64,000 nucleotides of DNA from an uncultured Roseburia sp. (GCA_947647505.1 CANSKO010000011.1:23566-87565); one strand, 5' to 3'; numbered from the stretch's first letter, positions 25,925-35,301 are shown. Program-made: numbers and translations. Notes: generated by a model not told the origin, from the letters alone.

Positions 25925-26683
25925 CTATTCGCCCAGATACGCTTTGATGACTTCCGGATCGTGCAGCACGTCAGACGCGTCTCCTTCGCAAAGCGCTTCT
26001 CCAAAATTTAAAACCGTCAGCTTTTCACAGATTCCGGACACCAGCTTCATATCATGCTCGATCAGAAGAATCGTCATGTCAAACGTATCCCGCACAAAGC
26101 GAATCGTCTCCATCAGCTCTTTCGTTTCATTTGGATTCATGCCCGCCGCAGGTTCATCCAGAAGCAAAAGCTTGGGATTTGTGGCAAGCGCCCTTGTGAT
26201 TTCCAGCTTCCGCTGTTTGCCATACGGAAGGTTTGCCGCAAGCGTATCGGCTTCCTGATCCAGATCAAATACGGATAACAGCTTCATGGCTTTTTCATCC
26301 ATTTCCTTTTCTTTTTTATAATAATTGGGAAGGCGGAAAATTCCTTCCAACGTCGAATACCGGTAATGGTTATGAAGCCCTGCCTTTACATTATCCTTCA
26401 CGGACAATTCTTTAAACAGACGGATATTCTGAAACGTTCTGGCAATGCCGGTTTTGTTGATCTCAATCGTCTTTTTTCCAACGATGTTTTCACCGTCTAA
26501 GAGGATAATGCCCTCATCCGGCCTGTATACTCCGGTTAACAGGTTAAACACGGTTGTTTTTCCGGCTCCGTTTGGCCCGATCAGTCCATAGAGGCAGCCT
26601 TTTTCGATGTTCAGATGAAATGCGTTGACCGCGCGCAGACCGCCGAAGGAGATGCCCAGATTTTTTACTTCTAACAGCGCCAT
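25925..26683 (-). CDS. livG: Branched-chain amino-acid ABC transporter ATP-binding protein
   Basis: Second ATPase subunit of the Liv importer. The 252 aa protein has Walker A GPNGAGKTT, the long LivG insertion including TGIARTFQNIRLF and NVKAGLHNH, and LLLDEPAAGMNP plus IEHDMKLV. The signature is atypical (NLPYGKQRKLE), which is normal for LivG. It follows livM by 3 nt. Confidence 0.96.
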   Translation of the reverse strand: MALLEVKNLGISFGGLRAVNAFHLNIEKGCLYGLIGPNGAGKTTVFNLLTGVYRPDEGIILLDGENIVGKKTIEINKTGIARTFQNIRLFKELSVKDNVKAGLHNHYRYSTLEGIFRLPNYYKKEKEMDEKAMKLLSVFDLDQEADTLAANLPYGKQRKLEITRALATNPKLLLLDEPAAGMNPNETKELMETIRFVRDTFDMTILLIEHDMKLVSGICEKLTVLNFGEALCEGDASDVLHDPEVIKAYLGE

Positions 26684-26686
26684 AGC

Positions 26687-27754
26687 CTAAACCTCCTTCT
26701 GCTTTTTGCGTTTGAATTTTGCCGAATGCCGCTCTCTCCATTCGATGGCCTTCGGACTCCAGTTAAACAGCATCATCGCAATCAGTACGACGGCATAAAT
26801 CAGCATGCGGTAGTCGCTCAGCCCGCGCAAAAGCTCCGGCAGAAGCGTAAGCACGATCGCGGCGAGAATAGAGCCGCGGATATTGCCAATGCCGCCCAAA
26901 ACGACGAAGACAAGTATCATAATGGACATATTATAGCCAAAGTTTTTGGGCTGCGCCGTCAGCGTAGCCAGATTGTGCGCATAAATAACGCCGCCTACGC
27001 CGGCTAAGGCCGCCGATATGGAAAATGCCATCAGCTTATATTTCGTAACATTGATGCCAATGGATTCCGCCGCAATGCGGTTGTCGCGAATCGCCATAAT
27101 CGCGCGCCCGCTCCTGGAATGAATCAGATTCAATACGATAAAAAGCGTTACCAGAATTAAAATTACGCCTACGGTAAACGTCGAATCCTTCGGCGTGCCC
27201 GTAATGCCCTGCGGACCGTTGACAATGACTTCTCCGTCCGGTAAAAGTCCAAGCGAAAGCGAATCCTTTGTTGAAAAATGAAATCCCTCGGAATCCCTTC
27301 CGATAAAAAGGATGTTGACGACGTTTTTGATGATTTCTCCAAATGCAAGCGTTACAATCGCAAGATAATCGCCCTTTAAACGAAGCGCCGGAATGCCGAC
27401 CAGAATTCCGCAAAGGCCGGCTGCCGCCGCGCCGATCAGCAGCGCAAACAGGTAGCGAACGCCCGCGACAGGAATCAGCTCCGCCGTGCATTTGGAAAAA
27501 AATGCGCTCGTAAATGCGCCGACGCACATAAATCCCGCATGTCCAAGACTCAGCTCGCCCAAAATGCCAACCGTCAGATTCAGGGAAACAGCCAGAATGA
27601 TATACGCGCATAGCGGCACCAAAAGCCCCTGCAGAAGGCTTGAGATGGCGCCGGCGGAAGTTAAAATCTGTACGGCCGCAAACAGCGCAATCACGATTGC
27701 ATATGTAATCAGATTGCTTTTTGTCGTTTTGTTTATTTTTTTCATACGCCTCAC
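26687..27754 (-). CDS. livM: Branched-chain amino-acid ABC transporter permease
   Basis: Polytopic permease of the Liv importer. The 355 aa protein begins with a Lys-rich cytosolic segment, then about nine hydrophobic helices. The LivM-type motif AVSLNLTVGILGELSLGHAGFM lies near 55-75, and the coupling segment AIRDNRIAAESIGINV near 221-236. A GTG at 27754, 8 nt after AGGAGA, directly abuts the livH stop; ATG at 27745 is an alternative. The C-terminus is basic. Confidence 0.95.
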   Translation of the reverse strand: MRRMKKINKTTKSNLITYAIVIALFAAVQILTSAGAISSLLQGLLVPLCAYIILAVSLNLTVGILGELSLGHAGFMCVGAFTSAFFSKCTAELIPVAGVRYLFALLIGAAAAGLCGILVGIPALRLKGDYLAIVTLAFGEIIKNVVNILFIGRDSEGFHFSTKDSLSLGLLPDGEVIVNGPQGITGTPKDSTFTVGVILILVTLFIVLNLIHSRSGRAIMAIRDNRIAAESIGINVTKYKLMAFSISAALAGVGGVIYAHNLATLTAQPKNFGYNMSIMILVFVVLGGIGNIRGSILAAIVLTLLPELLRGLSDYRMLIYAVVLIAMMLFNWSPKAIEWRERHSAKFKRKKQKEV

Positions 27755-28639
27755 CTACACTTTCTCCTGAACATTTTTACCGAGAATTCCGGCGGGCTTT
27801 ACAAGCAGTATGACAATTAATACGCCAAACACAATGGCGTCCGCCATCTGGGAGGAAATATAAGCTTTTCCGAATATCTCAATGACGCCTAAGAGGATGC
27901 CGCCGATAAACGCGCCCGGAATCGAGCCGATGCCGCCGAATACGGCAGCGACAAATGCTTTGATGCCAGGCATCGCGCCCGTATAAGGATTTAAGGACGG
28001 ATACGAGGAGCAAAGCAGCACGCCGGCGATTGCGGCAAGCGCCGATCCAATCGCAAACGTTAAGGCGATCGTGCCGTTTACATGAATGCCCATCAGCTGC
28101 GCCGCGCCTTTATCTTCCGATACGGCGCGCATCGCCTGACCGGACTTTGTCCGGCTGATAAACAGCGTCAGCGCAATCATAATGACAATGCAGGATACAA
28201 TCGTAACGATGGCTTCTCCCGTAATCGTTAAGGCGCCGTCCATCAGTGTGACCGCCGGGACCGATACGACGGAATCAAAGGAAATCGTATTTGCTCCAAA
28301 GATTAAAAGCGCGACATTCTGCAACAGATAGCTGACGCCAATCGCCGTAATCAGCACGGCAAGCGAAGACGCCGCGTTTAAAAGCGGACGGTACGCCACG
28401 CTTTCAATCACGATTCCAAGTATCAGGCAGCATACGATCGACAGTAAAACTGCGACGCCAGGCGGAAGCCCTGCGCCTGAAATGGCCGCCATTACGACGT
28501 ATGCTCCGATCATAATAACGTCGCCATGCGCAAAATTCAGCATTTTGGCGATTCCGTATACCATGGTATAGCCAAGCGCGATAATTGCATACACGCTGCC
28601 AAGACTGACGCCGTTAATCAAATAAGATATAAAGCTCAT
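27755..28639 (-). CDS. livH: Branched-chain amino-acid ABC transporter permease
   Basis: Partner permease of LivM. The 294 aa membrane protein has LGSVYAIIALGYTMVYG near the start, MLNFAHGDVIMIGAY, and the coupling-loop motif AVSEDKGAAQLMGI. GGGGG lies about 7 nt before the ATG. It follows livJ after 97 nt that contain a hairpin terminator, a common arrangement that makes the binding protein more abundant than the permease. Confidence 0.95.
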   Translation of the reverse strand: MSFISYLINGVSLGSVYAIIALGYTMVYGIAKMLNFAHGDVIMIGAYVVMAAISGAGLPPGVAVLLSIVCCLILGIVIESVAYRPLLNAASSLAVLITAIGVSYLLQNVALLIFGANTISFDSVVSVPAVTLMDGALTITGEAIVTIVSCIVIMIALTLFISRTKSGQAMRAVSEDKGAAQLMGIHVNGTIALTFAIGSALAAIAGVLLCSSYPSLNPYTGAMPGIKAFVAAVFGGIGSIPGAFIGGILLGVIEIFGKAYISSQMADAIVFGVLIVILLVKPAGILGKNVQEKV

Positions 28640-28702
28640 ATAAATCCCCCGTTTCCTCTTTCTCCTGAACGTATGGAAAATGTTCTGAGGATGAAAACAG
28701 AA

Positions 28703-28725
28703 GGGTTATCTCAGAAAGATAACCC
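28703..28725 (-). terminator. Hairpin between livJ and livH
   Basis: Nine-base perfect arms (GGGTTATCT / AGATAACCC) with a 5-nt loop, followed on the minus strand by TTCTGTTTTC. Probably a partial terminator or mRNA-stabilising hairpin after the binding-protein gene. Confidence 0.65.
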
Positions 28726-28736
28726 CTCCGTCTTTT

Positions 28737-30020
28737 CTACTCTGCATCTTCACCGTTTTCTGTGGCTGCATTATCTTCAACGCTTTCTGCGGCTGCGTCA
28801 TCTTCTACAACTGCGTAATTGCCATTTGCAATTTTTACGACCATCGGCTCCTTGCTTGGCTCGCCGCTTGCTTCCCAGGTAAGCCCTTTTGCCGTTACGC
28901 CGTCAATGGTAATCTGCGTCATCGCCGTTTTCAATGCATCGCATACATCCGATGCGGACAGATCCGGCGTTACATTTCCTGCTTCGATCGCCGCTTTGAT
29001 CGCATAGATGCCGTCATACGCATCCGCTGCAAACTGGTTTGGCGTCTCGCCGTATGCCGCTTCATAGTCCGTTACAAATTTCTGAATCATTTCATCATCC
29101 GACGTTGGCGTGAACGGGCTTAAGAAAATCAGATTGTCCGCCAGAGCCGCGTCAAATCCTTTTACTGCAAGAATGCCGTCCATACCGTCGCAACCAAAGA
29201 AAATCGGGCTGTAGTTCATGCCGGCCGCCTGCTTCAACACCAGAGAAGCTTCGGAATAATAAAATGGGAGAAATACCAGTTCCGCTCCGGCGTCTTTCGC
29301 TTTTTGCAGCTGTACGGAGAAATCCGTCTTGCTTTCCGCCGTAAACGCCTCTGCCGCTACGACTTCAAAATTCTGATTGGCGGCTTCTTTCACGAACGCT
29401 TCGTAAATTCCGGAGGAATATACGTCTGAGCTGTCATAAATCGCCGCAACTTTCGTAGCAAGGTTATGCTCGCCTATGTACTTTGCCGATTCCAGTCCCT
29501 GCATCGGGTCGGAAAAGCACACGCGGAATGCGTTTTCATATTTTACGCATTCTACAGCCGTTCCTGACGGCGTAAGCATAAATATATTGTCATCTTTGGA
29601 AACTTCTCCGACTGCCACGCAGGGAGCGGAGGTTACGGCGCCAAGAATCGCCTGTACGTCCCAGTCCTTCAACGTGTTGTACGCATTTACAGCTTTTTCC
29701 GCGTCATGCTCGTCGTCCTGAAAATTAAAATCAATCTGCGCGCCGTTAATGCCGCCCGCTTCGTTGATCTCCTTTACGGCAAGCTCCGCGCCGTTCTTTA
29801 CTGCGATGCCATATACTGCCGCGCCGCCGGTAATCGGCCCGATGCCGCCAATGCGGAATGTATCGCCGCTTCCGGATGCATTTTCATTTCCGGACGCCGC
29901 CTGTGTATCGGAACCCGACGCGTTTCCATTGCCTGCATTATCAGAATCGCCGCAGCCGGCCATGAAAGTCATCGCCATCGCTGCCACTAATGCGGCGGAT
30001 ATTACTTTTTTTAATTTCAT
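28737..30020 (-). CDS. livJ: Branched-chain amino-acid ABC transporter substrate-binding lipoprotein
   Basis: Extracytoplasmic receptor delivering Leu/Ile/Val to LivHM. The 427 aa protein begins with a basic signal peptide ending in lipobox MAGC, then an Asn/Gly/Ser-rich linker. The type I periplasmic-binding fold starts at IGGIGPITGGAAVYG, with KDDNIFMLTPSGTA and FAADAYDGIYAI. An unusual acidic tail of about 20 residues rich in Glu, Asp and Ala ends the protein. The ATG at 30020 has AAGGAGGAAGG upstream. Confidence 0.95.
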   Translation of the reverse strand: MKLKKVISAALVAAMAMTFMAGCGDSDNAGNGNASGSDTQAASGNENASGSGDTFRIGGIGPITGGAAVYGIAVKNGAELAVKEINEAGGINGAQIDFNFQDDEHDAEKAVNAYNTLKDWDVQAILGAVTSAPCVAVGEVSKDDNIFMLTPSGTAVECVKYENAFRVCFSDPMQGLESAKYIGEHNLATKVAAIYDSSDVYSSGIYEAFVKEAANQNFEVVAAEAFTAESKTDFSVQLQKAKDAGAELVFLPFYYSEASLVLKQAAGMNYSPIFFGCDGMDGILAVKGFDAALADNLIFLSPFTPTSDDEMIQKFVTDYEAAYGETPNQFAADAYDGIYAIKAAIEAGNVTPDLSASDVCDALKTAMTQITIDGVTAKGLTWEASGEPSKEPMVVKIANGNYAVVEDDAAAESVEDNAATENGEDAE

Positions 30021-30073
30021 AAATCCTTCCTCCTTCAACTTTTTGCGTGATTTTCTATCAAACCACGTAGGAA

Positions 30074-30102
30074 AGAATACACGAAAACGAAGGATTTGTC
30101 AA
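30074..30102 (-). promoter_or_regulatory. Near-consensus promoter for livJ
   Basis: On the minus strand TTGACA (30097-30102) and TATTCT (30074-30079) have a 17-nt spacer, about 54 nt before livJ. This is one of the strongest -35 boxes in the window and fits high expression of a binding protein. Confidence 0.8.
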
Positions 30103-30109
30103 GTAACCC

Positions 30110-30610
30110 TTATTTTCCGCAGCAGAATTTATACTTCTTTCCGCTTCCGCACGGACAGGGATCATTGCGTCCCGGTTTTTTTCCTACGATTACCGTGCCG
30201 GACTTTTTCTGCTCCAGATACAGGGCTTTTTTTGTCTCTGCGTCATAGATATTGTCCCACATCGGCAGCTCATACAGCCAGTCCGCCTTTGCGTCAACCA
30301 TGTTTTTGTATAATTTTTCCTTGTCGAACGCAAGGCTGACCTTCGTGTCCGCTTCCATCGTTTCAATCGGATTCGGCTCGATTAAGCTGTCGTTGATGCC
30401 GTCGAGAAAGCCTGTCATGTCCATGATGCTCAGTTCGTATTTTTCGGCAAGCTCCTTTACCGTGCCTTCCACCGCTTCATCGGGATTGGTCAGCAATTTC
30501 TCATAGACGCCTTTTTCCAGAAGAAAATACCGCTGCCAGAACCGGTTCAGCTCCTGCCTGTCCGCTTTTTCATTGTAGGCAATTTTCTGCCATTCCTGTA
30601 ATAATGCCAT
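30110..30610 (-). CDS. SEC-C motif protein
   Basis: A 166 aa cytosolic protein of unknown function ending in a zinc-binding SEC-C motif ([18 protein letters not shown]), the same element found at the end of SecA. The upstream part is helical and charged, with no recognised catalytic motif. ATG at 30610 is chosen over 30616 because AAGGAG is then 7 nt away. It is divergent from the PHP gene. Confidence 0.85.
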   Translation of the reverse strand: MALLQEWQKIAYNEKADRQELNRFWQRYFLLEKGVYEKLLTNPDEAVEGTVKELAEKYELSIMDMTGFLDGINDSLIEPNPIETMEADTKVSLAFDKEKLYKNMVDAKADWLYELPMWDNIYDAETKKALYLEQKKSGTVIVGKKPGRNDPCPCGSGKKYKFCCGK

Positions 30611-30660
30611 ATTCATACTCCTTTATCATACAAATTTGAAATATGCAAAACTTAAAAAGT

Positions 30661-30689
30661 ATTATATCAGATACAGGCATAAATTTCAA
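30661..30689 (-). promoter_or_regulatory. Promoter for the SEC-C gene
   Basis: On the minus strand TTGAAA (30684-30689) and TATAAT (30661-30666) with a 17-nt spacer, about 50 nt before the start. Confidence 0.75.
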
Positions 30690-30718
30690 AACCTTTTTTC
30701 CTTCCCATGCACAGACAT

Positions 30719-30747
30719 TTGCCATGCGCTCCCATATTTGTTATACT
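30719..30747 (+). promoter_or_regulatory. Promoter for the PHP gene
   Basis: TTGCCA (30719-30724) and TATACT (30742-30747) with a 17-nt spacer. The transcript would start about 20 nt before the ATG. Confidence 0.7.
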
Positions 30748-30773
30748 TTCCTAAAAAGATTGGAGGAATTGCT

Positions 30774-31499
30774 ATGAATTATCCTGTCACTTTGGATATC
30801 CACACACACACGATCGCAAGCGGACATGCCTATGGCACGATTCGGGAGATGGCTTATGCGGCAAGCCAAAAAAAGCTCTCCCTGCTTGGCTTCAGCGAAC
30901 ATGCCCCTGGCATTCCGGGGACGGCAGATCCCATCTATTTTATGAATCTTTCCGCGGTCCCGCGTACACTGTACGGCGTAAAAATTCTGCATGGCAGCGA
31001 GGTCAATATATTAAACGATGGAAGCATATCGCTTGAGAAGCGCTATCTGGACCGGCTGGATTATGCAATCGCCGGCATACACGACTTTTGCTATCAGGAT
31101 GCGGGCGTACAGAAAAATACGGAAAACGTCATTTCCTGCATGAAAAAGGAAAAAGTATGCTTTATTTCACACCCGGACGACGGCCGCACGCCGCTTGACT
31201 ATGAAGCGCTGGCGCAGGCTGCCAGGACGTATCATGTCGCGCTGGAAGTCAACAACAATTCCATACGCAAAAAAGAAAGGCGTCTGCACTGCATACAAAA
31301 CTATAAAACCATGCTTTCGTTCTGTATGCGGTATCAGACGCCTGTTCTCTTAAGCTCCGACGCGCATGATCCGTCTCAGGTTGGCGACGTTTCCCTTGCA
31401 GAAGAGCTTTTGCATCAGGTCTCGTTTGATCCGGCTCTCGTTTTAAATGCGGATGCGGACAGGCTGCTTGATTTTATTTCTTTCGACAGGCGCTTTTGA
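30774..31499 (+). CDS. PHP-domain phosphoesterase (YcdX-like)
   Basis: A 241 aa cytosolic metal-dependent hydrolase of the polymerase and histidinol phosphatase superfamily. The metal-ligand motifs are DIHTHT (8-13), GFSEHAPG, GSEVNI, AGIHDF, FISHPDDG and SSDAHDP, in the order seen in YcdX. The substrate is not predictable. TTGGAGGAATT precedes the ATG at 30774. The 3' end overlaps a small antisense gene. Confidence 0.92.
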   Translation: MNYPVTLDIHTHTIASGHAYGTIREMAYAASQKKLSLLGFSEHAPGIPGTADPIYFMNLSAVPRTLYGVKILHGSEVNILNDGSISLEKRYLDRLDYAIAGIHDFCYQDAGVQKNTENVISCMKKEKVCFISHPDDGRTPLDYEALAQAARTYHVALEVNNNSIRKKERRLHCIQNYKTMLSFCMRYQTPVLLSSDAHDPSQVGDVSLAEELLHQVSFDPALVLNADADRLLDFISFDRRF

Positions 31500-31606
31500 C
31501 GGGATGCGCATGCCTCATGCATGGAAAATGGCCGTTGGTTTTTTTCTTTCAAACAGTCTTCATCCAGTTCGTAAACCTCTTCTCCGTTAATGACAAGACG
31601 TCCCAT
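31415..31606 (-). CDS. Small hypothetical protein overlapping the PHP gene tail
   Basis: A 63 aa product starting MGRLVINGEEVYELDEDCLK, with a basic C-terminal half. AGAGGTG lies 7 nt before the ATG at 31606, so translation is plausible. Its last 85 nt are antisense to the end of the PHP gene. The acidic beta-like start seems protein-like, but the tail is probably constrained by the PHP frame. No family is recognised. Confidence 0.5.
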   Translation of the reverse strand: MGRLVINGEEVYELDEDCLKEKNQRPFSMHEACASRQKRLSKEIKSSSLSASAFKTRAGSNET

Positions 31607-31709
31607 AAGATTCACCTCTTTATTCATACAGCAGTATATGCAAAATTACGGATTCGGTTCTGTCATACCGGAAGGGACGCCGTCATACTCTAATAAAAAA
31701 AGGATTTTT

Positions 31710-32063
31710 ATGGAGCAGGAACAATACGACTATACGCCGACCACGTTTGATATCGAAACGCAGTCCAGAAATATCCAGATTTTAAAGACGATAATTCCCT
31801 ACATGGACAGCGCGAGGCAGAAAAATTTTGCACTGATGATCAAGTTTCTGGAATTGCAGAACGTCGCTTCCTTCTTTCAGGCAGACGCGCCTTCTCTGAG
31901 CATGTGCGCTACGGATGACCCTTCGGAAAAACGGATGCAGCTGTTTCACGACATTAAAAAATTCTGCACGCCCGCAGAACAGGATTCCATCGATATGATT
32001 ATGACGGCGATGCAGATGTTTTCTTCCTATGATACATTTTTGCATACGCCGGCTTCCGAATAG
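31710..32063 (+). CDS. Hypothetical protein
   Basis: A 117 aa cytosolic protein, mostly helical, beginning MEQEQYDYTPTTFDIETQ. There is no recognised motif, signal peptide or membrane segment. A second hypothetical gene follows after 15 nt, so the two are probably co-expressed. The ribosome site (AAAAGG) is modest. The function is unknown. Confidence 0.65.
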   Translation: MEQEQYDYTPTTFDIETQSRNIQILKTIIPYMDSARQKNFALMIKFLELQNVASFFQADAPSLSMCATDDPSEKRMQLFHDIKKFCTPAEQDSIDMIMTAMQMFSSYDTFLHTPASE

Positions 32064-32078
32064 AAAGGAGTGAAACGG

Positions 32079-32360
32079 ATGAATTATGACTTTTTTAAAA
32101 ACAATAAAAATTTCGCAAATATTTCGCCTGAAAAAATAGACTTTCTGATGAGATTTGCAGCGCAGAACAAATCGGGAAATGCAAAAGAAATGTCTAATAT
32201 GATTTTGGGAGCCGTAAACAACGCCAAACAGGAAGGCATTCAGTTTACGCCAAATGAAACGGATCTGATTATTGAAATTTTAAAACAGAACATGTCTCCG
32301 GAGGAACAGCGCAAAGCGGACCAGATACTGACGCTGATGCGCGGCATGAAGCGAACGTAG
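32079..32360 (+). CDS. Small helical hypothetical protein
   Basis: A 93 aa protein with Asn- and Lys-rich helices (MNYDFFKNNKNF, SPEKIDFLMRFAAQ) and no recognised domain. AAAGGAG is 8 nt before the ATG at 32079; GTG at 32070 would overlap the ribosome site. It pairs with the 31710 gene. Confidence 0.65.
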   Translation: MNYDFFKNNKNFANISPEKIDFLMRFAAQNKSGNAKEMSNMILGAVNNAKQEGIQFTPNETDLIIEILKQNMSPEEQRKADQILTLMRGMKRT

Positions 32361-32388
32361 GGAATGCGAAAGCCGTCTCAGGCAGGCA

Positions 32389-32409
32389 AGAGCCGGAACA
32401 TCCGGCTCT
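32389..32409. terminator. Hairpin between convergent genes
   Basis: AGAGCCGG / CCGGCTCT with a 5-nt loop, extendable with mismatches to GAGAC / GTCTC arms. T-runs are weak. It lies between the 32079 gene and the SGNH gene. Confidence 0.45.
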
Positions 32410-32446
32410 GCCTCGTCTCACAGGATACAAACATTGTGTGGAAACG

Positions 32447-33739
32447 TCACCTTTGCCGCGCGTCATCCTGAAAAACCGCCGTATCGATCGCCTCTTTTGT
32501 CAGTGGATCTCTTACAAAAATAACGGCATCCTCCTGGCCATTGCATTCTGTGTATTCCATTCCAGGCAGCTCCTTTATTTCTTCAAGGGAAACGCTGGCG
32601 CAATCGGGCAGCCTTTTCAGCAGAGGCTCTAAAAAAGCGGCGTTTTTTACGGCAAAGTCATCGTTTAGATAAATGCTGATCGAATACGCCTCTTCCGCCA
32701 TCCACATCAGATAGCCAGACAGCGATGAAATCTGGTTCAGACTGCGTTTGATCTCCGTTTGAAAGCGCATGTAATCGTTGTCCCATTCCTGTATCGTATC
32801 CTCTTTCAAATCTTTTGTCAGGTCAAAGCGCTCCGTTAAATAGTCTCCCATATAGCGTGTGGCTTTTTTTGCGCCCGCTTTGTTGAGATGTCCAATGTCC
32901 TGAAAATCCGTCGGATAATCCAGCGCAAGGCTTTCGTCGTAAATCATATTTAAAAAAGGAACATCGTATTCTTTTGCTATTTCCGGAATTTTGTTTAAAG
33001 CAAGCTGTACCGTTTTTTTGGTATGAGAGGGAATCGCCGTAAGGACAAGCGGGATATCCCGTTTTTGGCATTCTTCTATAATTTTCCGCAAATAGGCATG
33101 ACCAAGCGCCTCTTCTTTGGAAGCTTTTGCTTCGGGAACCGTTTTATGCCGAAACGGGCCGCTTACAATGTCTGATAAAAAAGAGCCTTTGGAAATCGAA
33201 TACGCCGGACTGAAATCTCTGTTTCCCAGCTCTTCCCAGCGATTATGGTAAGAGTAAAAGCCAAATAAATATTCGATCCGCTCTTCTGTCGTATCGAAAA
33301 TGTCAAATACGGCGCGAAGCTTCGTTGGGGAAAACGGAATGCTGTCAAAGCCGGTATGGACTTTTTCAATCCTGTCGTCCGCCCATGTCTTTGTATTCCC
33401 CTCTACATGATAACAGTCTACAACGACAACCTTCGGCGCAGCATAGTCCAGGGCGTTTCGAAGCGTCCAGTAAACCTGCGGCAGATAGCTGGAAGGCGCG
33501 GCCAGATTGTAAGAGCGAATATGATAGTCGTTCCACAAATCCATCGGCTGCACGCCGTATCGCATATGGCTTGTGCCAAAAAACCACACGTCATACTCTT
33601 TTGGATTTTCCCAAAATTCAGAATACATCTCGACGCTGTCCTTTTTCTCAAACAGGCGGCAGGTTTTTCCCAGGACAAATGCAAATACGAGAAGAAAGCA
33701 AACGGTCCGAACGGTATTTTTGATCCTGCAATGCTTCAT
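32447..33739 (-). CDS. SGNH-like membrane-anchored protein paired with MBOAT
   Basis: A 430 aa protein with a single N-terminal membrane segment (TVCFLLVFAFVLGKTC) and an extracytoplasmic domain. FFGTSHMRYGVQPM gives the GxSH-type first block of SGNH/DltD/AlgJ-like esterases, and DIGHLNKAGAKKATRYMGDYL gives the terminal DxxH block. It probably transfers or removes acyl groups on a surface polymer with the upstream MBOAT protein. The ATG at 33739 follows GGGAGGAA; the longer frame overlaps MBOAT. Confidence 0.8.
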   Translation of the reverse strand: MKHCRIKNTVRTVCFLLVFAFVLGKTCRLFEKKDSVEMYSEFWENPKEYDVWFFGTSHMRYGVQPMDLWNDYHIRSYNLAAPSSYLPQVYWTLRNALDYAAPKVVVVDCYHVEGNTKTWADDRIEKVHTGFDSIPFSPTKLRAVFDIFDTTEERIEYLFGFYSYHNRWEELGNRDFSPAYSISKGSFLSDIVSGPFRHKTVPEAKASKEEALGHAYLRKIIEECQKRDIPLVLTAIPSHTKKTVQLALNKIPEIAKEYDVPFLNMIYDESLALDYPTDFQDIGHLNKAGAKKATRYMGDYLTERFDLTKDLKEDTIQEWDNDYMRFQTEIKRSLNQISSLSGYLMWMAEEAYSISIYLNDDFAVKNAAFLEPLLKRLPDCASVSLEEIKELPGMEYTECNGQEDAVIFVRDPLTKEAIDTAVFQDDARQR

Positions 33740-33759
33740 ATCCGATTCCTCCCTGATGA

Positions 33760-35256
33760 TTAAAACTGAAAATAAACAAAAGTCTGCGCGTCGTACCCCG
33801 CTCCCCAGATTCCAAAAATCAGAAGGAACAGCAACGATACGATATAGATCAGCCAGCGACACCATAAATCCTGCTTTAAAATCAGAGCAATGACGCGCAC
33901 ATTCCTGTAACGGCAGACATCTCCGGCTATCAACAGGGCGATCGCAAACAGCATCAGCCAGAATTGCCGCTGGCTTAAGCCCAGGGTATAGACAGAGCCA
34001 TCCAGAAAGATCCAGGGATTATGGACCGTTAAAATGCTTTTGATCACAAAAAACGCCTGCTGCATACTGTCGGCGCGGAAAAAAATCCATGCAAGGTCAA
34101 CAAGGAGAAACGTACAGACGATCCGCAGACAGAAATGGCCAATGGAATCCGTATGAAGCGACAGCTTTTTATAAAACGCTTCGCGGAGCGCTTTGGTGGA
34201 AGCGCCAAGTATCTGAAAAATGCCGTTTAAGCCGCCCCAGACAACAAAGGTCCACTGTGCGCCATGCCAGAGGCCGCTGACTGAAAAAACAAGCAGGATA
34301 TTGCAATATTTCCGAAACGTCCCCTTACGGTTTCCGCCTAATGGAATATAGAGATAGTCGCGGAACCAGGAGGTCAGGGAAATATGCCATCGTCTCCAGA
34401 ATTCGGCAACGGATGTTGCAAAGTAAGGGCAGTCAAAGTTATCCATCAGATGAAAGCCCATAATTTTGGCTGCGCCGATGGCAATCAGGGAATAACCGCC
34501 AAAGTCGCAGTATATCTGGACAGCAAACAAAACGCTTGCAAGCAGCAGATAGCAGCCGGGATACTGCGCGGCATTTCCATAGACGGTATCTACGACGACT
34601 GCAATCCGATCCGCCAGTACAAGCTTTTGAAAATATCCCCAAAGCATAATAAGAAGACCTTCCGTCATGCGCCGGTAATCAAAAGCATGCGTTTTCGCAA
34701 GCTGCGTCAGAAGGTTTTTCGAGCGTTCGATCGGTCCCGCAACTAACTGCGGGAAAAAAGATACAAACAGCGCGTATCTGAAAAAATTTTTCTCTGCCGG
34801 AATTTCTTTCCGGTAAAGATCCATCGTATAACTGAGCGCCTGGAAAATATAAAAGGAAATCCCGACCGGCAGCAGCACGTCAAACGACGGCGAAAGCAGC
34901 GTGATATGGAAATTCTCTAAAATCCGGTTGATATTTGCCACGGCAAAGTCGAAGTACTTAAAAAAGAACAGCACAAGCAGGTTTAAGGTAAAGCTTAACG
35001 CAACGCACCATTTCCTGTAACGCACAATCTTTGGCAGGGGCCACGGCTTTTTTTCGAACCGGTCCATAAAAAATCCGCTGAGATATGTAACAGCGGTGGA
35101 AAACAGAAGAAGCAGCGCGTATTTGGCGTTCCAGCACATATAATAATAGTAGCTTGCAAGCAGCAGCCAGAGATACCGGACCTTTCCGGGAATTATAAAA
35201 TAAATCAGCGCTACAATCGGGAAAAACACTAAAAAGTGAATGGAGTTAAACAACAT
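33760..35256 (-). CDS. MBOAT-family membrane O-acyltransferase
   Basis: A 498 aa polytopic protein of the DltB/AlgI type, moving acyl groups across the membrane onto extracellular polymers. Key stretches are GISFYIFQALSYTMDLYR, FFPQLVAGPIERS, QIYCDFGGYSLIAIG, FWRRWHISLTSWFRDYLYIPLGG and the catalytic-His motif SGLWHGAQW. There is no DltA or DltC nearby, so D-alanylation is not implied. The acceptor polymer is unknown. It is co-directional with the SGNH gene 20 nt downstream. Confidence 0.92.
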   Translation of the reverse strand: MLFNSIHFLVFFPIVALIYFIIPGKVRYLWLLLASYYYYMCWNAKYALLLLFSTAVTYLSGFFMDRFEKKPWPLPKIVRYRKWCVALSFTLNLLVLFFFKYFDFAVANINRILENFHITLLSPSFDVLLPVGISFYIFQALSYTMDLYRKEIPAEKNFFRYALFVSFFPQLVAGPIERSKNLLTQLAKTHAFDYRRMTEGLLIMLWGYFQKLVLADRIAVVVDTVYGNAAQYPGCYLLLASVLFAVQIYCDFGGYSLIAIGAAKIMGFHLMDNFDCPYFATSVAEFWRRWHISLTSWFRDYLYIPLGGNRKGTFRKYCNILLVFSVSGLWHGAQWTFVVWGGLNGIFQILGASTKALREAFYKKLSLHTDSIGHFCLRIVCTFLLVDLAWIFFRADSMQQAFFVIKSILTVHNPWIFLDGSVYTLGLSQRQFWLMLFAIALLIAGDVCRYRNVRVIALILKQDLWCRWLIYIVSLLFLLIFGIWGAGYDAQTFVYFQF

Positions 35257-35301
35257 TTTCTTTTCCTGCTTTCATAAAACAACGTAAATGATTCTATGAC
35301 A

